Shown: positions 29,660 to 39,300 of the stretch, piece after piece
Layout: each line of letters begins with the position of its first letter
Numbering within the stretch: the stretch's first letter is position 1
NCBI GenBank assembly: GCA_016715995.1
Contig: JADJXF010000024.1
Span: 1 to 64,000 of the forward strand
Source: Flavobacteriales bacterium
GTDB taxonomy: Bacteria > Bacteroidota > Bacteroidia > Flavobacteriales_F > PHOS-HE28
Reading direction: 5' to 3'
Length of the DNA: 64,000 nucleotides
Position numbers and translations under genes: made by a program
Notes under the pieces: model-generated
What the model was told of the DNA's origin: nothing
The model's database searches: none
Seen by the model: only the letters and a program-made list of their open reading frames with translations

Positions 29660-30441
29660 AGGACCTACGAATCAACTTCGCCATGGTGGTCGTCGCGTTC
29701 CTTTTGCATGCATGCAGCGGAGGCCCCAAGACCATCCCCGAGGAGCAGGGTGATGCTGATGAGGGAACAAGCACGGGAGTCTTCTCCAACAGTGGAGGAC
29801 AGGCGCCGGCTGGTGCTCTTGACCCCGCCGCAGGGAAGGACCTGCACACCGTGGTGGCCTTGGAGACCTTGCCGACGACCAAATACGTTTACGTGCGCGT
29901 GAAGGAGGGAGAGGAGGAGTTCTGGATAGCGACACTGTTGCAGGAGGTCGCCATTGGTCGCAGCTACTTCTATCGCGGCGGCTTGTTGAAGACCGGCTTC
30001 GAAAGCAAGGAGTACAACCGCACCTTCGACAAGTTGTACCTGATCTCCCAACTAGTGCCGTCGGATCATGGCAGCAGCATGAGTGGCTCGACCGCCGCGC
30101 CGGGCGCAAGCCCAATGCCCTCGGCAGCAGCGCCGTTGCCCCAAGTGGACGTGCCCGGTTCCACCAGGATCGCGGACCTGATCGCGGACCCCAAGAAGTT
30201 CGGTGGGAAGACCATTCAGGTGAGCGGGACCTGCACGAAGGTGAATCCCAATATCATGGGCCGTAATTGGATCCACGTGAAGGATGGGAGCAAGGGCGAT
30301 CCCGAGCTCGTGATCACTACCGACATCCCCATCACAGAAGGTCAAGCGGTGACCATGATTGGAACGGTTGCATTGAACAAGGACTTCGGCGCTGGATACA
30401 AGTACGATATCCTGCTTGAAGATGGTCGCCTTGTGAAGTGA
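29656..30441 (+). CDS. Lipoprotein with OB-fold (NrfJ-like) domain
   Basis: 261 residues. Lipobox LLHAC at residues 16-20 gives a lipid anchor. Two related modules follow: TVVALETLPTTKYVYVRVKEGEEEFWIA (about 65-120), and a C-terminal domain with GKTIQVSGTCTKVNPNIMGRNWIHVKDGS and VALNKDFGAGYKYDILLEDG, typical of small OB-like domains seen beside multiheme nitrite reductases and cytochromes. The two modules are joined by a Pro/Ala/Ser linker. It probably sits at the outer membrane and stabilises the conduit; no enzyme activity is suggested. Confidence 0.75.
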   Translation: MKDLRINFAMVVVAFLLHACSGGPKTIPEEQGDADEGTSTGVFSNSGGQAPAGALDPAAGKDLHTVVALETLPTTKYVYVRVKEGEEEFWIATLLQEVAIGRSYFYRGGLLKTGFESKEYNRTFDKLYLISQLVPSDHGSSMSGSTAAPGASPMPSAAAPLPQVDVPGSTRIADLIADPKKFGGKTIQVSGTCTKVNPNIMGRNWIHVKDGSKGDPELVITTDIPITEGQAVTMIGTVALNKDFGAGYKYDILLEDGRLVK

Positions 30442-30519
30442 CCGGATCCGCATAGCGTGGTCGGTGACCGGCCAGGAACGTGCACAACCTCACGCAACTA
30501 GAGCTGGGGGCCGAGGAAC

Positions 30520-31374
30520 TCAATGGGTTCCGGGGATCGCCGCATCAACGCAGATGATGATGTCGGCTTGGCCGAGGTGCTCGCGATCGAGCCGGCCTAC
30601 TTGATCCTGGCTCACCGTGGCGATGGTGACCCTTGCCAACTCCGGTCGGGTCCGCTCCAGATACCACCCGATGCCTTCGTTGAAATCGGAATGGAAGCTC
30701 CCGTTGAAGTGGAGGAAGCGCGAACCCTTTGTCGCGTGCTTGGCGATGAAATGAGCCATGGTGGCATCCTTCAGCGCTTGTGCCATGGCCATTTCCGGAC
30801 TGGCGTGATCGCCCATCAGCGTCAACATCTTCACGTAGCCTGGCAGTGCCGGGTCAAAAGCGATCGGCAACGGGGCTATCCAAGCGCGTTCGTTGGCAGG
30901 CACGGTATCAAGGGCTGAAAATCCACCCTTGCTCACGGCGCGTGCATACCGTCGGGGTATGTTGCACGCTATGAAGGGCAACTTCTTCTCCTTGGCAAGG
31001 TCCACTAGGGGCGCGTAGTCAGTGGAATGGTTCTTCCAAAGGCGCGCAAGGGTGTCCAGCCCCGCCTGGTCGATCTCTCCGTGCAAGTAGCGATCCAAGG
31101 CAGTCTGGTCGTCCGCTTCGATCATTTCGGCGCCCATGATCAAAGGTCCCTGTGCCGCCAGGTCCTGCGCAACCAACAGTTGCAGCCAGTGCGCGATGGG
31201 ATCGTCATGCTCCTCGCCGAAAAGGATGATGTCGCCATCGCGAACGATGCGCAACATCTCGTTGTGCGAGATCTTCTTCCCCTTCGCGTTGAAGAGCGTG
31301 TATGCTGGCCGTACCTGGGCAAGAGAGGACAAAGCCAGTACGATGCTGAGAGCGAAGGTGACGTATCGGGGCAT
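30520..31374 (-). CDS. ChaN-like haem-binding protein
   Basis: 284 residues with a signal peptide (LSIVLALSSLAQ). The motif DIILFGEEHDDP at about 48-59 is diagnostic of the ChaN/Cofac_haem_bdg family, which stacks haem between monomers in the cell envelope. Further family pieces: GAEMIEADDQ, RLWKNHSTDYAPLVDLAKEKKLPFIACNIPRRY (split by helices), MGDHASPEMAMAQALKDATMA and the GSFHSDFNEGI end. It converges on the lipoprotein gene and lies 35 bases downstream of ccsBA, so it may supply or store haem for cytochrome maturation. Confidence 0.85.
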   Translation of the reverse strand: MPRYVTFALSIVLALSSLAQVRPAYTLFNAKGKKISHNEMLRIVRDGDIILFGEEHDDPIAHWLQLLVAQDLAAQGPLIMGAEMIEADDQTALDRYLHGEIDQAGLDTLARLWKNHSTDYAPLVDLAKEKKLPFIACNIPRRYARAVSKGGFSALDTVPANERAWIAPLPIAFDPALPGYVKMLTLMGDHASPEMAMAQALKDATMAHFIAKHATKGSRFLHFNGSFHSDFNEGIGWYLERTRPELARVTIATVSQDQVGRLDREHLGQADIIICVDAAIPGTH

Positions 31375-31409
31375 GATGTGAGGTAGCTTGTCGATTGGAG
31401 GTCACGATA

Positions 31410-34400
31410 CTACTTGAACAGCGCGAATCTCCGTTTCCGGATGAAGGCCAGAATGCTGATGCCCACAAGGGTCGCGACCCCGATGTAGACCCATTGTGGC
31501 ACAGGAACCGGATCACCCGCGGCGTATGAATGCAGTCCGCTGAGGTAGTAGTTCACGCCGTAGTAGGTCATGATCACTGTTGCAAGGCCGAAAAGGGAAC
31601 TGACGTTGTACGCGAACAGACCCTGCATCTTCGGGATGATGCGCATATGCAGGATGAAGGCATACACCAGGATCGTCACCAAAGCCCAGGTCTCCTTCGC
31701 ATCCCAGCCCCAGTAGCGCCCCCACGATTCATTGGCCCACACCCCGCCCAGGTAGGTGCCGATGCTGATCATGAAGAGCCCCCCGATCAAGGTCATCTCG
31801 CTGAGGTACGACATCTCCTTCACGATGCGGTGGATGCGTCGCTCGTTCTCCTTGGTGAGGATGGTCATCAGGATCAGGTTCATCAACCCGATCACCGCAC
31901 CGAGCATCAGGAAACCATAGCTGCCCGCTTCCAGGGAAACGTGTATGGTGAGCCAGTAGGAACGCAGCACCGGTACCAACGGTGTGATCTCCGGATCGAG
32001 GTAGCTGAGCATGGCCACGAGCAGTACGGCGGCGGAGAGGATCATGGTGGCGGCCGAGCCGCCGAGGGACCTCCGGCTGAACAAGAGCCCTGCCAATACG
32101 GTGGTCCACGCGATGTAGATCATGGATTCGTACCCGTTGCTCCATGGCGCGCGGCCAGAGACGAACCAGCGCAGGCCCAGCCCCAGGGTATGCAGCACGA
32201 AACCGCTGAGCAGGAGAATCAGCATGACCTTCTGGATCTTGCGCAGGTCGATCGCCGGCTTGAACACGGAGAAGAACAGGAAGAAGAGGAAGGTGAAGCC
32301 GAGCAACGTATAGAACAGCGCCAGGCGGTTGAAGACGTTCAACTCGTTGAGGAATATCTCGGCCTTCACCTTCGCCTCAGAAGGCATCACTGCCGCCCCG
32401 GCATCCTTCTGATAAGCGCTCAGTTCCTTCAGCAGCTTGTTCGGCAGGCTGTAGTTGTTGGTCGTCATGGCCTCCCGCAAGGCCGGCACGTACGCAGCGA
32501 AGAAACGCTCGGCCACGGGGTCGCTGGCATGCACATGCCCACCTTCCTCCGCGTTCACAGCCGCCCAGGTATTGTTGGCGTCGCCTGGGACGGGGATGAT
32601 CCGCAACAGGCCACCGCCGAGCATCATGTGGATGATGTTCACCCGTTCATCCACCTTCAACAGGTCCTTCTCGAAGACACCGCGATCGATCGGCTTCAAC
32701 GCATTGACCCGACGCATCTCATCACGCAGGATATATGCTCCGTTCTCGTCGAAGAAGTCCGCATAGGCGGCCAACGGACCTGCAACACCGAGGAGGCGGT
32801 GGGTCTCCGGGTGCTCGCCCAGCTTCACCATCGGCACGTCAACCCATTCGGAGCTGTTCACGAAGATGCCGAGCATGACCTGGTCGGCGTTGAGGCCGTT
32901 GATGCTCTCCTTGCGGTACACCTTGCGCATCACCTCCCGCGAAAGCGTGTGCATGGGTTTCATGCGGCCATTGTGGTCCTGCACGACCAACCTGCTGAAC
33001 AGTTCTGCATGCCCCGGGTCCACCACATGCGTGCTGTTCGCGAGATCGATGACCTTCTGAGCGACCAGGGTCGCCGGTGCGCAGATGAGCGACACAAGGA
33101 CCAATGCAACCGCATTCGTGCGCCTCAAGTCCCTGATGCTCTCGGCGAGCCTCTGGAACCGGCTCTTCTTGCTGAAAAGCGATAGGACCATGCCGAGCGT
33201 AAGCAGGATGTAACCTACATACGTGACCCAGGTGCCCCAGAAGTCATGGTTCACGCTCAGGTAGGTCCCAAGCTCGTCCCGGTCGTAGGACGATTGGAAG
33301 AAGCGGTATCCATCGTGATCGAGCACATTGTTCATGAAGATGCGGTGATTCTCCGCGATGCTCCCACGCTCATCGATGAGTTGAACTTCACTCGCATACG
33401 ATGTGGGACTGTCCGTGCCGGGGTAGCGATCCATGATGAAGTCGTGCAGCTTTAGGGAGAACGGTAGGGCTATCTCCTTGGCGCCGTAGGAAACGGCCAC
33501 ATCCAATTTGTCACCATGCCTGATGGCAGGCCTTCCTTGTGATCCCTTCTGGCCAAAGACCAAGAGCTCCTGCGTTTCACCGTTCACGGTCACGTCCATG
33601 CGGAGCGCGGTCATGCTTTCGTTCTTCACCTTGGGGCCCTCCGATGCCAGATGCACGACGCCCTGAGTATTGAAGTCGCCGAAGACGAAGCCGTTCATTC
33701 CATCATTGTACATGGCACGCAGCATCAAGGCGTGGTAGGCTTCCTGAGGTTGCAGCGTGTCGGTGGTCTGCGTCGCCATCACCGTCTGCACCAGCGGCCG
33801 GTCGTACTTGATGAGGAGCGAACCCTCGCGATAGGCGATGTTCACCGCGCCCTCCCTTGCCGGCTCCTGGAAATTGAAGAGCACGTTGCGGATCCGACGC
33901 ACATCACCGGCGCTCACGAAATACTCCTCGCGGCCACTCATTCCCGCGAAGACCACCTTGATCGTGGGCTTGCCCATAGGGCTCTCCTCCATCACCTCCT
34001 TGGGGTTGGGGATGAACTCCTTCATCGACACCTCGATCAGGTCGCTCCCAATCAGGTAGGAACCCTTCCAATCGTTGTCGCCGAGCGTGGAGAAAAGCAC
34101 GGGTTCATCGAATCGGTAGCTACGCTCTCCCTTGCGCACCTCGAACTGCAGGAATGTCTCCGCGGATAGGATGACATTGGAGGAGCCGCCCTCACGGATG
34201 TGCATGATGCCCTCAAAGCCGAAGTACCGTGTGATCGCCGCGCCGATGAGTATGAGGATCATGGACAGATGGAACAGGAGCAGCCCCCACCTCCTTTGCC
34301 GCACCATCTTGAAGCGTACGACGTTCACGGCAATGGTGATGCAGAACAATGCCAACAGCACGGAGAACCAGGTGGACTTGTAGATGACGTGTTGCGCCGA

Positions 34401-34535
34401 ACTGGTGCCGAAGTCGTTCTCCACGAAGGTGCCCACCGCGATGGCAGCAGCGAACAACAGGATGTAAACACCTGCCGCGCGGGTACTGAACAGCGGGCCC
34501 ACAAAGCGCTTCACAAGGTCGGTTGGTGCGATCAT
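31410..34535 (-). CDS. Fused cytochrome c maturation protein ResB-CcsA (CcsBA)
   Basis: 1041 residues. The N-terminal third is ResB/Ccs1-like: three early helices (VYILLFAAAIAVGTFVE, TWFSVLLALFCITIAVNVV, GLLLFHLSMILILIGAAI), a long periplasmic domain and a fourth helix (VGYILLTLGMVLSLF). The C-terminal part is CcsA with six to eight helices and the haem-handling tryptophan-rich segment ESWGRYWGWDAKETWALV. Histidines flank it (HTLGLGLRW, LTIHVSLEAG, FILHMR). CcsBA moves haem across the inner membrane and ligates it to CxxCH sites. Placing it beside three cytochromes with 88 sites in total fits a dedicated maturation machine. Confidence 0.92.
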   Translation of the reverse strand: MIAPTDLVKRFVGPLFSTRAAGVYILLFAAAIAVGTFVENDFGTSSAQHVIYKSTWFSVLLALFCITIAVNVVRFKMVRQRRWGLLLFHLSMILILIGAAITRYFGFEGIMHIREGGSSNVILSAETFLQFEVRKGERSYRFDEPVLFSTLGDNDWKGSYLIGSDLIEVSMKEFIPNPKEVMEESPMGKPTIKVVFAGMSGREEYFVSAGDVRRIRNVLFNFQEPAREGAVNIAYREGSLLIKYDRPLVQTVMATQTTDTLQPQEAYHALMLRAMYNDGMNGFVFGDFNTQGVVHLASEGPKVKNESMTALRMDVTVNGETQELLVFGQKGSQGRPAIRHGDKLDVAVSYGAKEIALPFSLKLHDFIMDRYPGTDSPTSYASEVQLIDERGSIAENHRIFMNNVLDHDGYRFFQSSYDRDELGTYLSVNHDFWGTWVTYVGYILLTLGMVLSLFSKKSRFQRLAESIRDLRRTNAVALVLVSLICAPATLVAQKVIDLANSTHVVDPGHAELFSRLVVQDHNGRMKPMHTLSREVMRKVYRKESINGLNADQVMLGIFVNSSEWVDVPMVKLGEHPETHRLLGVAGPLAAYADFFDENGAYILRDEMRRVNALKPIDRGVFEKDLLKVDERVNIIHMMLGGGLLRIIPVPGDANNTWAAVNAEEGGHVHASDPVAERFFAAYVPALREAMTTNNYSLPNKLLKELSAYQKDAGAAVMPSEAKVKAEIFLNELNVFNRLALFYTLLGFTFLFFLFFSVFKPAIDLRKIQKVMLILLLSGFVLHTLGLGLRWFVSGRAPWSNGYESMIYIAWTTVLAGLLFSRRSLGGSAATMILSAAVLLVAMLSYLDPEITPLVPVLRSYWLTIHVSLEAGSYGFLMLGAVIGLMNLILMTILTKENERRIHRIVKEMSYLSEMTLIGGLFMISIGTYLGGVWANESWGRYWGWDAKETWALVTILVYAFILHMRIIPKMQGLFAYNVSSLFGLATVIMTYYGVNYYLSGLHSYAAGDPVPVPQWVYIGVATLVGISILAFIRKRRFALFK

Positions 34536-34628
34536 GTCGCAGGGATGATTGAAAGGTTCAACGAAGGACGGGCTGTGGCTCTGTTTGCACGCAAGCCTTT
34601 CGACGGGGAGGCGAAGTTGCTCGGCGGG

Positions 34629-35102
34629 TTAGTCATGGTTCTCCTCATGCTCGGCGCCTGAGCCATCCTCCTTCGGCATGTGGGCATCGAACCAGTCCAC
34701 CAGCCGACCGCGCTGCGCGTCGGTCAACTGGGCATGGCCGTGGATGAACGCGTAGTTCTTCGGGGGCATCTCACCCTCCCGGAGCACCTCACCGCACTCG
34801 TAGGCCTCCTCCCGGCTGGCGGGATCGTTCCACCTCGAGAAGTTCATCTTCTCCCGGCCTTCGTTGATGTGGCTCTGCAGCCAGAAGTTCATCGGGGTCA
34901 CGTAGGCGTACCATGGATAGGTGGACTTGTCGCTGTGGCAGTCATAACAGGCCCCTTCAACCAGTACCCGGATGTCCGGCGGGGCTTGCGTCAAGGTCAG
35001 CATGTCGTTCGCTGGGGCCGGAGCTGGAACGGAACGGTCGGGTTGGATCAACTGCGCCAAGGCGAACAGGGCGATCAGGATCAAGGCGATGCGCTTCTTC
35101 AT
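34629..35102 (-). CDS. Small haem-binding domain protein (single CxxCH)
   Basis: 157 residues. A signal anchor (ALILIALFALAQLI) is followed by ACYDCHSDKSTYPWY, with CxxCH at 52-56, then FWLQSHINEGREKMNFSRW and EVLREGEMPPKNYAFIHGHA, all typical of the haem-binding domain family in Bacteroidota. The MPP methionine is the likely sixth ligand. It ends in an acidic tail. Located 93 bases upstream of ccsBA on the same strand, it probably shares its transcript and carries electrons in the periplasm. Confidence 0.85.
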   Translation of the reverse strand: MKKRIALILIALFALAQLIQPDRSVPAPAPANDMLTLTQAPPDIRVLVEGACYDCHSDKSTYPWYAYVTPMNFWLQSHINEGREKMNFSRWNDPASREEAYECGEVLREGEMPPKNYAFIHGHAQLTDAQRGRLVDWFDAHMPKEDGSGAEHEENHD

Positions 35103-35168
35103 GTGTCTGGTTGTTGGCGAACCTGGTTCGCGGTGAATTCCGTGATTCGTTCTATTGAATTCTTGCGA

Positions 35169-36353
35169 TCATTCCTCGCTGCTGTTCTTCAAGGTGGAAA
35201 GCAGGTGATACGCGCCCTTGAGCACGACAGGGCCAGTGATCAGCGCTGACGGCGGATCACGCAGCTCCATCATGCCATACTCCTCCGCCCCAGTGCTGAC
35301 AGGCACCATGGTATAGCTGCCATCCGCGTTCGCGGTGAACACGGCCTGACCATCACCAGTGCGCACGACGGCATCCTTGGGTATGCACCAAACGGTGTCC
35401 GTGCGGATCTCCAGTGTGGCGCTCATGGCCATTCCCGGCACTAGGTCACGGTGCGTCCTGGTGAAGTGGCAGTGCACGATGGTGCTGCGGTCCGCATCGA
35501 GGCTGCGCCCCACGAGGATCACCTCCGCCTTGTACTCGTCGTCGGGATGAGCCGTCGGGCGCGCGTGCACCTCCTGGCCGATCCGCACGTTGGGCAGGTC
35601 CTTCTCGAAGACCGTCAGGGCGAGGTGGATGTCCTTGGGGTCCACGAGTTCGAAGAGCACATCCATGGGCTGCACGTACCGCCCGATGTTGACGTTCACC
35701 TTCGCCACCCAACCGTGGATGGGCGAGCGAAGCGCCACGCTGCGTGAGATGGTCTCGGCACTCAGCGATGCAGGGTCCAAACCGATCAACCGGAGCTGTT
35801 CCGCCAGGGAGCGCAGGGTCACCTTCTGCGTGTTCAACTCAGACGCTGCTGCTTGAAGCACCTTGTCGCTGCTCGTCTTCGACGCGTTCAGGGCCCTCTG
35901 GCGCTCGAAATCCTGCGCGAGCATCTCCACTTTGCCTTCGGCGATCAGGTACTCCTGTTGCAGCTGTATGAACCGTGGATCCTCCATGATCCCGAGCGTC
36001 TGCCCTTTCTGGATCTCCATGCCGGGCAGCAGGTCCGTGGAGCGCAGATAACCACCGAGCGGCGCACTGATGCTGACCAGGTTCTGCGGGGGAACATCGA
36101 CGACCCCCTGCACCGGCATGAGTACGCCTAGCGATCGCCGCTCCGCCTTGCCACTGACAATACCCGCGTTCTCAAGTTGTTCAGCGCTGAGGGTGACAGT
36201 TGTGGCGGATGCTTCCAGGGTAGGAGCATCGGCAGGTGGTTCGGTTGTGGAACACGACGCGAACACCACCAGAATGGTGATGATGCCGATCAATGGCACG
36301 CGTAGCGCCGACCCACAGGGCCGATTCGTTGACATTGAAATGAAATGACGCAT
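35169..36353 (-). CDS. RND efflux periplasmic adaptor, CusB/CzcB type
   Basis: 394 residues. Lipobox VVFASC gives a lipid anchor. The order is barrel-sandwich strand (GVVDVPPQNLVSISAPLGGYL), a helical hairpin (LQQEYLIAEGKVEMLAQDFERQ), lipoyl return (VALRSPIHGWVAKVNVNIGRYV), beta-barrel and membrane-proximal domains (GMAMSATLEIRTDTVWCIPKDAVV). It follows the CzcA-TolC gene by 13 bases and completes a tripartite metal exporter. No N-terminal His/Met-rich metal-binding stretch is seen. Confidence 0.88.
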   Translation of the reverse strand: MRHFISMSTNRPCGSALRVPLIGIITILVVFASCSTTEPPADAPTLEASATTVTLSAEQLENAGIVSGKAERRSLGVLMPVQGVVDVPPQNLVSISAPLGGYLRSTDLLPGMEIQKGQTLGIMEDPRFIQLQQEYLIAEGKVEMLAQDFERQRALNASKTSSDKVLQAAASELNTQKVTLRSLAEQLRLIGLDPASLSAETISRSVALRSPIHGWVAKVNVNIGRYVQPMDVLFELVDPKDIHLALTVFEKDLPNVRIGQEVHARPTAHPDDEYKAEVILVGRSLDADRSTIVHCHFTRTHRDLVPGMAMSATLEIRTDTVWCIPKDAVVRTGDGQAVFTANADGSYTMVPVSTGAEEYGMMELRDPPSALITGPVVLKGAYHLLSTLKNSSEE

Positions 36354-36366
36354 GTTCTGCGAGAGG

Positions 36367-39300
36367 TTAGAATTCGTTGAAGGCGTTGAGTTCGAAAGCA
36401 GCGCGGCCCAAGGCACGCAGCGCATCGAGGTATTCCATGGAAAGACTGATGGACTGCCCGGTGAGCAGGCTCCATTCCAACCGATCGAGTTGGCCGCTGT
36501 GGTACGCTTCTTCCGCCGATCTGCGGAGTTGTTCGGCCTCCTGCGCGGCCCCTTGCTCAAGGGATTCCACCCTGGACAATTGCGCAGTGTAGCGTTGCTG
36601 CGCTTGTTGCAATTGGGTACGGATCTCCTGCGTCAGCGCTGCCGTCTCGTTGCTGGCGCGTTCGGTACCGAGGCGAGCGGCCTTGTTGCGTGCGCTCTGT
36701 GCACCGAAGAACAGCGGCAAACCGATGCCGGCCCGCACCATATTGAAGCGCTCGTTTCGCCCATAAATCACCGAACCATCGGGGACAGAGGGCGATTGGT
36801 AGAGTGTCATGGATGAAACACCCAGTGTGAATTCGGGCAGCAGCGTGGAGCGTTCCATCCGCCAGCGTGCATCCGCTGCGGCCTCCTGTTCATTGGCCGA
36901 TCGCACGATGGGATGCTGCAGCACCGTGCTTTCACCGGGCAGTACCGGTACCGTCTGTTTCATCGGAATTGGAGCGCTCGACCAGTTGCCGGTGCTGTTC
37001 GTCAATTGCGAAAGGCGTGTGCGGGCCTGTTGCAATTCGGCACTGGTCTGTTGCACACGGGCACGCATCAGCATGGCTTGGGTGCGGGCCGTGGCGCGTT
37101 GCAGAACGTTGCTCGACCCCAGGTCGAAGCGCTGTTCCTCACCGGAAACGGCCAACGTGTAGATGCTGTCGGCTTCTTGCAGAAGACGTACTTGCTCACC
37201 GAGGATCAAAACCTCGTGATAGGTCTGTTGCACTTGCACCCGCACTTCGCGTTGGCGCATCGCCTGTTCCCAACGCACACCGGCCGCGTTGTGCTTCAGC
37301 ATCCTCCTGCGTTGCGCATACACCGTGGGGAAGGCGAGGCTCTGCGTCACGCTGATGCGATCATCGTCCACGTTGGTGTTCACCTTGCCATACTCCACGT
37401 CCACATTGGTGCGTGGCAGGTCCCACGCGCTGCCTATGAGGGCCTCCTCCGCATCGGTGTGCAGTGCGGCGCTCTTCAGGTAGAGGTTGTTGCGCATCGC
37501 GCTGTCCACGGCCTGCTCCAATGTGATCGGCCGCACGGTCACCTGAGCGATCGTGCCGATGGGTGAGGCAAGAAGCAGGACCAACAACGCAACTGCCACG
37601 GAACTGCTGATTAGCGGACCGTCCTTGCTCCGCTTGCGATGCACGAGCATGTACAACGCGGGCAGCACGAAGAGCGTGAGGAAGGTGGCCGTCAGCAATC
37701 CGCCAATCACCACGGTGGCCAACGGACGCTGCACTTCGGCACCAGCGCCATTGCTCAACGCCATGGGCAGGAAACCGAGCGAAGCCACGCTGGCCGTCAT
37801 GAGCACGGGACGCAATCGCGTAGCGGTGCCTAGTCGGATGCGTTCTGCCACATCCTGCAATCCGCCCTTGGCCAAGTGCTCGAATTCGCTGATCAGCACG
37901 ATGCCGTTGAGCACCGCCACACCGAACAGCGCGATGAAGCCCACCCCAGCCGAGATGCTGAAGGGCATACCGCGACCGGCCAAGGCGAATACGCCTCCGA
38001 TCGCAGAGAGCGGCACGGCACTGAAGACCAGCAAACTCAGCTTCAGGGAACCGAATGCGAAGTAGAGCAGCAACAGGATCAGCAGCAGCGCCAGCGGCAC
38101 TACCACGCTCAGTCGCTTCTTGGCGTCCATGAGGTTTTCGAACGCGCCGCCGTAAGTGGTGTAGTAGCCGACAGGCAGATTCAATCGTGCATCCACCTTG
38201 CCTTGCAGTTCCTCCACGATGCTCTGCACATCGCGGCCGCGTACGTTGAAGCCCACGGTGATCCGGCGTTTCGCATCCTCGCGCTGCACCTGATTGGGTC
38301 CATCCTCGATTCGGACCTCAGCGAGGATGGAGAGCGGCACGGGCTTACCCATGGGTGTGGGCACCAACAATCGCTGCACATCGCTGAGCCCAGAACGGCT
38401 CTGAGAACGTGCGCGCACCACGAGGTCGAAGCGACGCTCCCCCTCGAAGACCTGTCCGGCCACACTGCCTGCAAACGCTGTACGCACCACATCATTCACC
38501 GCTTCCACATCCAGCCCATAGCGAGCCAGCGCAGCGCGGTCATGCCGCACCACGATCTGCGGCAGCCCGCCTACGGTCTCCACGTAGAGGTCCTTGGCGC
38601 CTTCCACCGTGTTCACCAGCTCGCCAAGCTTGTGCGCATACAGCGCCAGCGAGTCCAGGTCCTCGCCGTAGATCTTGCACACCACGTCCTGGCGTGCGCC
38701 GGTCATCAGTTCGTTGAAGCGCATCTGCACGGGGTATTGGAATCCGAAGGTGACGCCGGGCAGAGCGCTCAGCGTGGCGCCCATCCTCTCGGCCAGTTCA
38801 TCGAACGTCTTCGCGCTGGTCCATTCCTTCTTGGGTTTCAGGATCACCATCATGTCCGCTGCCTCAATGGGCATGGGGTCGGTCGGAATCTCGCCGCTGC
38901 CGATCTTGGCCACCACCTTCTCCACTTCGGGGTAGTTCGCTTTCAGCATACCTCCTGCTTTCAAACACGTTTCCACGGTATTGGTGAGTGAACTGCCGGT
39001 GAGCAGTCGCGTGTCAATCGCGAAGTCGCCTTCCTCCAGTTCGGGGATGAACTCCCCTCCCATCGCTGCCATGATGCCGCCCGCCACCACGAGCAGCGCC
39101 AGCGCAGCGACCACCAGTCGCATGGGCTTCAGGATGGCCTTGTCCAGCCACGTGCGGTAGATTCTCCCGAGACGTTCCATCATGCGATCCGTCCATGTCG
39201 CTGGGGGGTTGAGCTTCTTGCTGAGGAAGAGCGCGCTCATCATGGGCACATAGGTGAGCGAAAGGATCGCTGCGCCCAGCACGGCGAAGGCCACGGTCTG

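Noticed and set aside
31530..33185. Plus-strand open frame of about 550 codons opposite ccsBA
   Set aside because: Shadow of ccsBA; it has His/Gln-rich text without membrane helices or motifs, while the minus strand encodes full ResB and CcsA.
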